The notes: generated by a model not told the origin, from the letters alone. A stretch of 10,830 nucleotides of DNA from Kiritimatiellia bacterium (GCA_007126995.1 SLAD01000316.1:1-10830), one strand, 5' to 3'; positions 1 through 6,729 are shown, counted from the first letter of the stretch. Made by a program: numbers and translations.

Positions 1-553
1 CGATCGCCTGACGCGCGTCGTCCAGATACAACTCGCTCGCTGCAAAGCGTGATTGGGCCGCCCTTGTCTGGGCGCGGTCCAGTGCGCCCCATGCGTTGCG
101 CCAGAGCGGTTGGGTAACCGAAATACGCGTGGTGGCCATGGTCATATCGGACAGCAACTGGAATTCAGGGCTGGAGGCGTAGCGAAAACGCCCCACATCC
201 ATCCCCAGTCCGACCTCGGTCCCGCGCGAGAGCGTCCGAAAGATACCCGCCTCCACGACGGTGGACTCCGAACCCCGAATCAAAGGATTTCCGCGCATAG
301 GCAAACTGGAATCCTCATATTGGGCAAAAGCCTGAAACCGACCGTCATACCGGGATTGCGCAATTTCGGTCTCTTCGCGGGCGATCAGACTCTGAAGACG
401 CGCCTGAATAACCGATTCTCCCTCGCGCAACGCCCACTCGACACAGTCCTCTAACGTCAGGCGGACCGTGGTGTCTGCCCGCGCAAGCGAACAAAGTCCG
501 ATCGACAGCGCCAGCGCGGTTAATCCAGCCAGTAATTTGATCCTTTTCATCAT
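1..553 (-). CDS. TolC-family outer-membrane efflux protein, N-terminal part
   Basis: The 184 visible residues begin with a good signal peptide: MMKR, then a hydrophobic stretch to about residue 24, then a likely cleavage after Ala-Arg-Ala (residues 24-26). The mature part starts with the typical TolC-family helix (LTLEDCVEWAL, about 33-42) and goes on through strand-like segments to the ISVTQPLWRN motif (about 144-153). Next comes an Ala/Gln/Arg-rich helix that reads like the periplasmic coiled coil. The family forms trimeric outer-membrane channels for RND, ABC or MFS exporters and type I secretion. Usual length is about 420-500 residues, so more than half lies beyond the left edge. The start chosen is the first of two tandem ATGs (551-553), with AGGGA nine bases upstream (563-567). 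A lipoprotein signal is unlikely: the Cys at residue 21 lacks a good lipobox. The pump partners are not in the window, so the exported substrate is unknown. Confidence 0.88.
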   Translation of the reverse strand, partial: MMKRIKLLAGLTALALSIGLCSLARADTTVRLTLEDCVEWALREGESVIQARLQSLIAREETEIAQSRYDGRFQAFAQYEDSSLPMRGNPLIRGSESTVVEAGIFRTLSRGTEVGLGMDVGRFRYASSPEFQLLSDMTMATTRISVTQPLWRNAWGALDRAQTRAAQSRFAASELYLDDARQAI

Positions 554-576
554 CTTGGTCTGTCCCTGAATAGAAA

Positions 577-633
577 GATACGTCGATTCGGCCTGCGATT
601 CCTTGCTGTACATTGTGAGCTAATCGACGTATC
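577..633. repeat. perfect 12-bp inverted repeat between tolC-like gene and phoH
   Basis: The arm GATACGTCGATT at 577-588 is exactly repeated as its reverse complement AATCGACGTATC at 622-633, with 33 bases between. Allowing one bulged G at 634, three further A:T pairs extend the arm (574-576 with 635-637). It lies in the 201-bp divergent gap, just upstream of the ribosome-binding site of the minus-strand tolC-like gene and 55 bases upstream of the phoH -10 box. It could be a two-site operator for a dimeric regulator, or a long stem in the tolC-like leader. No T-run follows either arm, so it does not look like an intrinsic terminator. Confidence 0.7.
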
Positions 634-687
634 GTTTCCACTGTGAATAATAAAGGCATTTTCATGAGTTTAGATCCTTCCCCAATT

Positions 688-693
688 TATAAT
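688..693 (+). promoter_or_regulatory. consensus -10 box, probable promoter of the phoH cluster
   Basis: TATAAT, a perfect sigma-70 -10 hexamer, sits 61 bases upstream of the preferred phoH start. The best-spaced -35 (665-670, TGAGTT, 17-base spacer) is poor and there is no TGn extension, so activator help or another sigma factor is possible. It implies transcription starting near 700, which would leave the upstream in-frame ATG at 692 outside the transcript. Confidence 0.45.
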
Positions 694-754
694 GCCCTGG
701 GCGCGCCTGCTGGTCATCAGCAAGCCGTCATTCTATTCGCCTGCTGATTCAAGC

Positions 755-1744
755 ATGAAGGAAGAGACGATTCACTTTACAAACGCGCGTGAAGCGCGTG
801 ATATCGCGGGACATCAAGTCGACATTCTCAAACGAATTGAGTCGGCCTTTGATGTGCGGTTGACCGCGCGCGATGTGTGGTTACGGGTTTTGGGCCCCAG
901 CGACAAAGTGGACCAAGCCTGCCGCTTTTTCGAGCTGCTGCGGCACGCGCGGGATCAAGGGGTCCTACTGAAGGAACAAGGAATCATTTACACGATGCAA
1001 CAAGTGCTGGCAGGCCGGGAACAGGACTTGAACGCGCTGTATCAGTCGCGGATTGAGGTCGCCGCCGGAAAAGCGCCGATCTTTCCCCGCACCTTTGGGC
1101 ACCGCTTGTATGTCGATTCGATCCGCCAAAACGACGTCACCTTCGGGATTGGCCCGGCCGGCACAGGCAAAACCTATCTGGCCATGGCGATGGCGGTCTC
1201 AACCCTGCTGAAGAACGAGGTCGGCCGCATCATCCTGACACGACCCGCGATTGAGGCGGGGGAAGCGCTGGGCTTTCTACCCGGCGATATCCAGCAAAAA
1301 GTACTGCCCTACCTGCGTCCGCTCTATGATGCCCTGCACGATATGATGCCCGCCGAGGATATCGAGCGCCATATCGAGCGTGGCATCATCGAGGTGGCTC
1401 CCTTGGCCTACATGCGTGGGCGCACACTCAACCATTCGTTTATTATATTGGACGAAGCACAGAACACGACGCGGGAACAGATGTTGATGTTTCTGACCCG
1501 GCTCGGCTTTGACTCCAAATGCGTGATCACCGGTGACCTGTCCCAAGTCGATTTGCCGACGCATAAGCAATCCGGCTTGGCAGAGGCCAAGCATACATTG
1601 CAAGACGTGGAGGGGATCGCCATCATCGAGATGGGCGATGGCGATGTCGTGCGGCATGCGCTCGTGCAACAAATCATTCGCGCCTATCGCGATACGCGCC
1701 AGAACAACGGCTCGACTCCTCATGATGCGGCGGAGGACGCGTAA
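755..1744 (+). CDS. phoH: PhoH-family ATPase (YbeZ-like)
   Basis: This 329-residue protein is a cytoplasmic P-loop ATPase of the PhoH/YbeZ family, which is thought to act in RNA metabolism together with YbeY. The N-terminal 100 residues form the KH-like region. The ATPase core carries Walker A GPAGTGKT at 133-140, the RGRTLN segment at about 221-226, Walker B FIILDEAQN at 229-237, and the downstream TGDLSQVDLP motif near 259-268; all are intact. I chose ATG 755 because MKEETIHFTNA is where family homology begins. The in-frame ATG at 692 overlaps a TATAAT box and adds 21 unlike residues. No clear Shine-Dalgarno precedes 755. It is the first gene of a cluster, with pgpH starting six bases after its stop. 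Function by family is confident; the exact substrate is not settled even for characterised members. Confidence 0.95.
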   Translation: MKEETIHFTNAREARDIAGHQVDILKRIESAFDVRLTARDVWLRVLGPSDKVDQACRFFELLRHARDQGVLLKEQGIIYTMQQVLAGREQDLNALYQSRIEVAAGKAPIFPRTFGHRLYVDSIRQNDVTFGIGPAGTGKTYLAMAMAVSTLLKNEVGRIILTRPAIEAGEALGFLPGDIQQKVLPYLRPLYDALHDMMPAEDIERHIERGIIEVAPLAYMRGRTLNHSFIILDEAQNTTREQMLMFLTRLGFDSKCVITGDLSQVDLPTHKQSGLAEAKHTLQDVEGIAIIEMGDGDVVRHALVQQIIRAYRDTRQNNGSTPHDAAEDA

Positions 1745-1750
1745 TTCGGA

Positions 1751-3460
1751 ATGTTTAACAAACTCAAAGATGCGCGCCTCAAGCGTGTACGAATTCAGTC
1801 GCGGCTGCAAAAGCCGAAGGCGACGCCCAGCGCCCGGGTCATCCGGTGGGCGCCCTTCTGGTTGGCAATGGCGCTCTGGGTGGCCGTGGTGCTCATCTTC
1901 CAGTTCCTCGCCGGACCTGACCCCCATCATGACGAGGCGGCCGCGCGCGCGACGGCCGCATTGGTGGCCGACCATGAACTGCGTGATGCCGACTCGGTGC
2001 TAGCGGTGTTCGGAATCACCGAAGGCAGCTTGAGCATGCCGTTGGATGCCCGCTTCACCTGGGTGGGCCGCGCCTTGCTCCTGCTGGTGGCCCTCTTCAT
2101 TTGCGGCGGATTGTTACGGATCAGCCGCCCCGACTTGATGGCATCGCCCTCGCGCATCATGCTGCTGATTCTGGTGACGCTACTCAACATTCTGGCCATT
2201 AGCCTGTTGCGCTACGCCGCCGAGCAGCCCGGATTCCCGACGGCACTGCCAGTGCAGTACCTGTTGCCCCTCTCCTTCGCACCGCTGCTCACTACGATTT
2301 TGATCGGCCCCGCCGCCGCCATCGTTGCCGGCGTCTGGACCAGCTTCGCCGCCGCGATCCTGTTTGAGGGTAGTTTTGCCATTTTTGCGATGGGACTACT
2401 GGTGACCATCGTGTCCGCCTACATGGCCCACGATGTGCGCAAACGGTCGCGGATGGTACGGATCGGATTGGCGATCGGTGGCGCACAAGCCATCTACGGG
2501 TTCAGCATTGCGCTGCTGATTCAGCTTCCCACCAATCTAATCCTGATTCAAACCGGGGTCAGCTTGATCAGCGGCGTCGTGGTGGCGCTCATTTCGCTGC
2601 TTTTCCTGCCCCTGTTCGAGGCCCTGTTCGATATTACCACCGACATCACACTGTTAGAGCTTTCCGATATGGGGCATCCCCTGCTCCAACGACTGGCATT
2701 GGAAGCGCCCGGCACCTATCATCACAGCCTGATGGTCTCGCATCTCGCCCAGTCCGCCGCCCGCGAAATCGGCGCGAACGCCATGCTGGTGCGCGTCTGC
2801 GCCTACTACCACGACATCGGCAAACTCACGAAACCGGAATTCTTCGTCGAAAACACCCAATTCCGCGAAAATCCGCACGACGACCTGACCCCTAGCATGA
2901 GTACGCTGGTGATCATTTCGCACGTGAAGGAAGGTGTCGGCATGGCGCGCCGGGCCAAATTGCCCGGCCCGATCATTGAGGCGATTGAACAGCACCACGG
3001 CACGGGCCTGGTAGCCTACTTCTATCATCGCGCCAAGCAACAAAAAGAGGGGCAAGGTACAGCCAAGCAGAACGGGCGGGACTTGAGTGACGCCGATTTC
3101 CGCTATCCCGGCCCCCGCCCGCGTACTCCGGAAATGGGGATTCTCTTGCTCGCCGACAGCGTTGAGGCCGCCTCGCGATCAATGGATAAACCGACCCCCA
3201 GCCGCATCGAGCATCTGGTCGATGACATCGTCGATTCGCGCCTGCACGATCATCAACTCGATGATTGTGATTTGACCTTTGCACAATTAACCGCCATTAA
3301 ACGCTCCTTTGTTTTCACATTGACGAATATGCTGCACGGCCGGGTGCCGTACCCCAAAGATGAAGATCGAAATAAGCAATCAACAGTCACGGATCAAGTT
3401 ACCTATCCGTCCGGTGAAGGCGTACGCTCGCTGGATCATGCAACAAGTGAACGCGCTTGA
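1751..3460 (+). CDS. pgpH: PgpH-like 7TM-HD cyclic-di-AMP phosphodiesterase with minimal extracellular domain
   Basis: A 569-residue membrane protein of the 7TMR-HD family. Known PgpH members hydrolyse c-di-AMP to pApA at a cytoplasmic HD domain. One hydrophobic helix (about 33-54) is followed by a short outside loop, then about seven more membrane segments between 106 and 288. The HD domain follows: GTYHHS (321-326), the HD pair in YYHDIGK (H354, D355), ISHVKEG (H391), EQHHGT (H415, H416) and LLADSVEAASR (D469); all metal-ligand motifs look complete. The loop between helices 1 and 2 is only about 50 residues, whereas the usual 7TMR-HDED sensor is several times longer and such proteins are typically 700 residues or more. 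The start ATG follows GGAGG (1732-1736) at a long spacing. The C-terminal 33 residues after VPYPK are read from DNA that also encodes the start of ybeY. Substrate is inferred from family; related 7TM-HD proteins are not all tested. Confidence 0.9.
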   Translation: MFNKLKDARLKRVRIQSRLQKPKATPSARVIRWAPFWLAMALWVAVVLIFQFLAGPDPHHDEAAARATAALVADHELRDADSVLAVFGITEGSLSMPLDARFTWVGRALLLLVALFICGGLLRISRPDLMASPSRIMLLILVTLLNILAISLLRYAAEQPGFPTALPVQYLLPLSFAPLLTTILIGPAAAIVAGVWTSFAAAILFEGSFAIFAMGLLVTIVSAYMAHDVRKRSRMVRIGLAIGGAQAIYGFSIALLIQLPTNLILIQTGVSLISGVVVALISLLFLPLFEALFDITTDITLLELSDMGHPLLQRLALEAPGTYHHSLMVSHLAQSAAREIGANAMLVRVCAYYHDIGKLTKPEFFVENTQFRENPHDDLTPSMSTLVIISHVKEGVGMARRAKLPGPIIEAIEQHHGTGLVAYFYHRAKQQKEGQGTAKQNGRDLSDADFRYPGPRPRTPEMGILLLADSVEAASRSMDKPTPSRIEHLVDDIVDSRLHDHQLDDCDLTFAQLTAIKRSFVFTLTNMLHGRVPYPKDEDRNKQSTVTDQVTYPSGEGVRSLDHATSERA

Positions 3461-3851
3461 TCCCGATACACCTTGGGGGCACCTATCGTTGATCATCACC
3501 GATCATGCCGGCATGACGAAGATTCATAAAGCGAGCTTTGGTTCGGCGCAAACCACGGACGTGATTAGCTTCGCCTATCCGCCCACCTCGCCCATGGATG
3601 AGGATGCTACCGGCGAGGTCATCGTCAATGCGGAGCAGGCACAGGAGCAAGGCGCTCGCTATGACGGCCCGGCCCGCGAGCTGGCGCTTTATATCGCACA
3701 CGGCTGCCAACATTTGACGGGGGCCGACGATTCCACGCCCGCCCTGAAACAGCGCATGCGCCGGGTCGAAAACCGCTGGCTCGCCGAAGCCGCCGCGCTT
3801 GGGCTGATCGATCCGTTGTGGCCGGAAACAGCGATGCAGGAGGCACGGTGA
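3360..3851 (+). CDS. ybeY: YbeY endoribonuclease / rRNA maturation factor, variant metal site
   Basis: A 163-residue UPF0054 protein, a metal-dependent RNase needed in other bacteria for 16S rRNA 3'-end processing and ribosome quality control. It shows the N-terminal strand MKIEISNQQ, the TTDVISFAYP segment (65-74), the GEVIVN strand (85-90), and the helix with HGCQH (H114, H118). The third ligand of the usual H-x3-H-x5-H motif is Asp here (D124, in GADDSTP), and the position of the conserved Arg of E. coli YbeY (R59) is Phe60. I recall similar changes in Bacteroidetes-type YbeY, so the enzyme may well be active. The start at 3360 is supported by the N-terminal homology, and gives a 101-bp overlap with pgpH in another frame; the next ATG (3438) would cut off the first strand and helix. 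There is no strong ribosome-binding site, suggesting translational coupling. The stop overlaps the GTG start of the corC-like gene. Confidence 0.92.
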   Translation: MKIEISNQQSRIKLPIRPVKAYARWIMQQVNALDPDTPWGHLSLIITDHAGMTKIHKASFGSAQTTDVISFAYPPTSPMDEDATGEVIVNAEQAQEQGARYDGPARELALYIAHGCQHLTGADDSTPALKQRMRRVENRWLAEAAALGLIDPLWPETAMQEAR

Positions 3852-5092
3852 GCGACATCATCATGGGATTGTTACTGCTGGTCGGTTCCGGGGTTGTGGC
3901 CACCTTGCATATGTCGTTCCGCCAAGCCGGTGACGCGGGGATACCGCGTTTTCTAGAAAAGTATCCACAAGCGGCCCGCTTTCGTTTCTGGACAAAGCGT
4001 TGGTCCAGCCTGTGCGCCTCGCTCTTGATCCTGCTCGGTGCCTTGTTCCTGATGGCCGTGTTCCTGCTCTTTACTGGGCTGGGCACGCTGTCCACCGGCC
4101 AACTCATCGGACGCGGCATCTTGCTGGTGCTAGGCTCGATTCTGGTCTTACATGTGTTCCCCGTAGCGCTGGCCGAAAGTTATTCCGACCGCATCGCCAG
4201 CACCTTCCTGCCCATCGTTGCCGCATGGACCGCGCTCTGCTATCCGCTGGCCATCCTGATTGCCGGCGCCGAAAAGTCGCTCACGCGCCTGTTCCGGTCC
4301 CAGTCCGAAGACAGCAATCGCCCGTCTTCCGAGGATGAAATCATTTCGCTGGTCGATGACGAGCACGCGGGCGACCTCGAAGACACGGAACGGGAAATGA
4401 TTCGTAGCGTACTGGAATTCGGGGAAACCTTGACACGCGAGATTATGACGCATCGCGTCGACGTCCACGCCTTTGAGTTCAATGCCACGATCAGCGAGTG
4501 CGTGGAGAAGTCGAAGCAATCGACCTATTCCCGATTCCCAGTCTACGCGGAGAGCCTGGACGATATTCGTGGCGTGGTCCATGTGAAGGATCTGTTGCGC
4601 TCGCTCAGCGAGGACAGAGGCGAACGCAAAGTGGCCTCGCTTTGCAATAAGGTCACGTTTGTGCCCGAGTCCATGCCCATCGATGATCTTTTCCGACTCA
4701 TGCGGACCGCCCGCGCGCATCTGGCCTTGGTGGTGGACGAATATGGCGGTACGGCCGGCTTGGTTACCATGGAAGACATTATTGAAGAGCTGGTCGGCGA
4801 AATTCATGACGAATACGACAGCGCCGAAAAGAAGATTCAAGAGTTGCCTGACGGCTCCTTCCTCGTTGATGCTCGCGAACCGGTCTACGAAATCAATGAG
4901 GCGCTCAAGATTTCGATTCCCGAAGACGACGACTATGACTCCGTAGGCGGATTCATCTTCCAACAACTCGGCCAGATCCCGCGGCCCGGCGAAACAGTCG
5001 AGTTGGATGACCTCGAAATCCGCATCCAAACCGCTGTCGCCAACCGGATTATCAATGTCCGCATCACCAAGAAGCCGACCGCCAAGCGTTGA
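3848..5092 (+). CDS. corC: CorC/HlyC-type membrane protein with two CBS domains (YbeX-like)
   Basis: A 414-residue protein. About four membrane segments (near 3-20, 53-76, 88-106, 118-140) form a divergent DUF21/CNNM-like region. Then come two CBS motifs (about 197-255, starting at MTHRVDVHAF; and about 262-320 with VDEYGGTAGLVTMEDIIEELVGEI) and a C-terminal CorC/HlyC domain (about 333-408, with DYDSVGGFI and PRPGE). Relatives are linked to magnesium/cobalt efflux, and YbeX, encoded beside YbeY in enterobacteria, to ribosome function; CBS domains bind adenine nucleotides. I chose the GTG start at 3848: AGGAGG (3838-3843) lies four bases upstream, and the codon overlaps the ybeY TGA (GTGA). 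An ATG at 3818 would lie before this site and inside ybeY; an ATG at 3863 is too far from it. No transport role can be proven from sequence; the older name hemolysin C for this family is misleading. Confidence 0.88.
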   Translation: MSDIIMGLLLLVGSGVVATLHMSFRQAGDAGIPRFLEKYPQAARFRFWTKRWSSLCASLLILLGALFLMAVFLLFTGLGTLSTGQLIGRGILLVLGSILVLHVFPVALAESYSDRIASTFLPIVAAWTALCYPLAILIAGAEKSLTRLFRSQSEDSNRPSSEDEIISLVDDEHAGDLEDTEREMIRSVLEFGETLTREIMTHRVDVHAFEFNATISECVEKSKQSTYSRFPVYAESLDDIRGVVHVKDLLRSLSEDRGERKVASLCNKVTFVPESMPIDDLFRLMRTARAHLALVVDEYGGTAGLVTMEDIIEELVGEIHDEYDSAEKKIQELPDGSFLVDAREPVYEINEALKISIPEDDDYDSVGGFIFQQLGQIPRPGETVELDDLEIRIQTAVANRIINVRITKKPTAKR

Positions 5093-5885
5093 TCTGGTGC
5101 TGGGGATCGATGCGGCCTGGACTGCCCGGCAGCCGACCGGCGTCTGCCTGCTCGCGAAGGAAGACACGACCTGGCGCTGCATTGCGCTGACACCCGACCT
5201 GAAGCGATTTGTGCGGGGACCGACAGCCGAAGACTTGGATTGGATGCAACGTCCCGAAGGCAGCGAAATGTCCGTGCCGCAACTCACCGAAGCCGTGGAG
5301 CGCTGGCATCCCAAGGGCCGGCTGCAGGTGGTCGCCATGGATATTCCCCTCGCCCGCTCGCCGGTGCGGGGGCGTCGCAAAGCGGATAACGAGGTGACCC
5401 GCATGTATGGTCGCTACGGCTGCGGCACGCATTCACCGATGCCGGATCGGCCCGGACCAATCAGTGATCGTCTGCGCGCGGCATGGGCCGAGGCGGGATT
5501 CCCGCTCGCTACGCTGGGCGGGCCGCCACCCTGCCCAGCCGTACTGGAGGTCTATCCGCACCCCGCCGTGATGATGCTGCTCGAAGCCAGCTACCGCGTC
5601 CCGTACAAGGCCTCGCGGGCAGGAAAATACTGGCCTGGGCGAAGTGTTAAAGAGCGGGTTCTGGCCATTTGCGCCGAGCTGCGGCGCATTGAACAAGCGC
5701 TGCAACAGCGAATCCGCGAGATCCCTCAGATCGTTCCTGCTGAAGTTGCCACCCTCAGCATGCTCAAACGCTATGAGGATGCGCTGGATGCCGCCGTCTG
5801 TGCGTGGGTCGGTGTTTGCTATCTGGAGAACCGGATCGAAGGCTTTGGCGATGAGGATGCCGCCATCTGGATTCCGCGCATTTAA
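5055..5885 (+). CDS. DUF429 family protein, predicted RNase H-like nuclease
   Basis: About 276 residues, cytoplasmic, no signal or membrane segment. The opening strand VLGIDAAW (15-22, Asp19), the strand VVAMDIPLA (92-100, Asp96) followed by the basic RGRRKADNEV segment, YGCGTHSPMP (121-130), and DALDAAVCAW (242-251, Asp242/Asp245) match the DUF429 family (COG4923). That family is predicted to have an RNase H-like fold with these acidic residues at the active site. No substrate is known. The ATG at 5055 gives a 38-bp overlap with the corC-like gene. GTG 5097, just after that gene's stop, is an alternative start and would still leave the GIDAAW strand, nearly at the N-terminus. The placement directly after ybeY and corC suggests cotranscription. 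Its stop shares the palindrome TTAA with the stop of the opposing psuG remnant. Family confident, function unknown. Confidence 0.85.
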   Translation: MSASPRSRPPSVDLVLGIDAAWTARQPTGVCLLAKEDTTWRCIALTPDLKRFVRGPTAEDLDWMQRPEGSEMSVPQLTEAVERWHPKGRLQVVAMDIPLARSPVRGRRKADNEVTRMYGRYGCGTHSPMPDRPGPISDRLRAAWAEAGFPLATLGGPPPCPAVLEVYPHPAVMMLLEASYRVPYKASRAGKYWPGRSVKERVLAICAELRRIEQALQQRIREIPQIVPAEVATLSMLKRYEDALDAAVCAWVGVCYLENRIEGFGDEDAAIWIPRI

Positions 5886-6440
5886 CCGTACGCCAAAGCA
5901 ATCTCGGCGGCGACGCGCGCGTTATTCTTCAACAGGGCGATATTGGCGGTTTGACTCTCGTCGCCCGTCAGCTCGCTGACCCGTGCCAGCAGGAAGGGTG
6001 TCACCTCCTTGCCGCGAATATCCTTGGCCTCCGCCTCCTCCAACGCTTGTTGAATGGCGCGTTCGATCTCATCATGAGGCAACGCATCCTCCGCCGGAAT
6101 CGGGACGGTCACCAGTAAGCCGGCTGTCAGCCCCAGGCGATCACGGGCCCGCATCAGAGCGGCGACAGACGCCGGCGTGTCACAGGTCACATCGACCGGT
6201 AACCCGGCGGACGGCGAATAGAAGGCGGGAAATTCCGTCGATTGATAGCCGACCACCGGCACGCCCTGCGTTTCGAGCACTTCCAATGTCAGCGGCAAAT
6301 CCAATATCGATTTGGCGCCGGCGCAGACGACCGTCACCGGGGTGCGGTAAACCATGGGTGATCAAGGTGCTTTCCAAGGCCACCACCGGTGCCCGTTCCG
6401 CTAAAGCACGCGCAACCTCCGGCGAGCACTCAATTTTCAT
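5882..6440 (-). pseudogene. psuG: pseudouridine-5'-phosphate glycosidase, internally deleted and frameshifted
   Basis: Intact PsuG (about 300-312 residues) splits pseudouridine 5'-phosphate into uracil and ribose 5-phosphate. Here ATG 6440 starts a good N-terminus through ALESTLITHGLPHP (34 residues), then the frame fails. A different frame takes up the family from RTPVTVVCAGAKSILDLP to the normal C-terminus (KNNARVAAEIALAYG) with no stop. Compared with E. coli PsuG as I remember it, some 110-120 middle residues are missing. These include the region of the catalytic Lys in the SRRDL motif and the metal-binding FDISADL motif; the Glu of ALEST and the Lys of CAGAKS remain. The join is at about 6337-6347. 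The N-terminal frame runs on to a stop at 6180 with unrelated residues. A 157-residue fragment could start at ATG 6355 but has no ribosome-binding site. The gene should be inactive. Clean frames on both sides suggest recent loss or an assembly error. No psuK is nearby. Confidence 0.88.
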
Positions 6441-6660
6441 CCGACGTGGGCTCCGGGGTCGCAGCCGGATCGGCTACAATGCGGTTTAGAATATCGGAAA
6501 ATTCACGCAAACCGCTGGCTGGGATCACAATCGCGTCGCGCCGTCCACTGACGTCCTCGGTAATGCGCAGAAAACGTCCGCGGGCATTCTCTTTCATATC
6601 GAAAAAGAACAGCTTGCGCTCCACTTGCAACCGCTCACTTAGTAAGTCCCTGTTATCCAT
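6430..6660 (-). CDS. small PUR-domain (PUR-alpha/BpuR-like) nucleic-acid-binding protein
   Basis: A 76-residue protein whose residues 10-62 resemble a single bacterial PUR repeat: ERKLFFFDMKENARGRFLRI forms the typical strand-loop-strand with aromatic and basic residues, then ITEDVSGRRDAIVIPAS and an amphipathic helix GLREFSDILNRI. The last 14 residues are a Pro/Thr/Asp/Glu tail. PUR proteins (Borrelia BpuR, Bacteroidetes homologues) bind single-stranded DNA or RNA and dimerise through the PUR fold, so a regulatory or RNA-binding role is inferred. The start is well supported: GGAGG (6669-6673) eight bases upstream, and a near-consensus promoter at 6701-6729. The TGA overlaps the psuG start by 11 bp in another frame, indicating an operon with translational coupling. 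No targets can be seen. Confidence 0.82.
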   Translation of the reverse strand: MDNRDLLSERLQVERKLFFFDMKENARGRFLRITEDVSGRRDAIVIPASGLREFSDILNRIVADPAATPEPTSDEN

Positions 6661-6700
6661 CTTCCCTTCCTCCGACTAAGTTTATGGGCGGATCTCTGCA

Positions 6701-6729
6701 ATTGTACTGTTGGACGGTGGAAATCTCAA
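6701..6729 (-). promoter_or_regulatory. sigma-70-type promoter for the PUR gene and psuG
   Basis: On the minus strand, TTGAGA (6724-6729, 5/6 match to TTGACA) and TACAAT (6701-6706, 5/6 match to TATAAT) are separated by exactly 17 bases. Transcription would start near 6694, leaving a leader of roughly 33 bases with GGAGG before the ATG at 6660. This is the best-matching promoter in the window. Confidence 0.65.

Noticed and set aside
647..652. TATTAT on the minus strand as -10 box of the tolC-like gene
   Set aside because: It matches 5/6 to the consensus, but no acceptable -35 hexamer lies 16-18 bases upstream.
345..665. Minus-strand frame beginning MKMPLLFTVETIRRL upstream of and overlapping the tolC-like gene
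   Set aside because: Its second half lies in another frame of the signal peptide and N-terminus of the tolC-like gene, and it has no convincing ribosome-binding site; the inverted repeat falls inside it.
692..754. Longer phoH start at ATG 692
   Set aside because: The ATG overlaps the TATAAT box, so a transcript from that promoter would not contain it, and the extra 21 residues do not resemble PhoH.
1277..1975. A 232-codon open frame on the minus strand opposite phoH and pgpH
   Set aside because: It is fully antisense to conserved phoH motifs and spans the phoH-pgpH boundary; no recognisable domain.
4148..5404. A 418-codon open frame on the minus strand opposite corC and DUF429
   Set aside because: It is antisense to two well-recognised genes, has low-complexity Arg/Gly/Asp-rich composition and no family likeness; long antisense frames are expected opposite GC-rich coding DNA.
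5983..6489. Plus-strand 168-codon frame across the psuG region
   Set aside because: It is antisense to recognisable PsuG coding sequence and is Arg/Pro/Ser-rich shadow sequence without family likeness.
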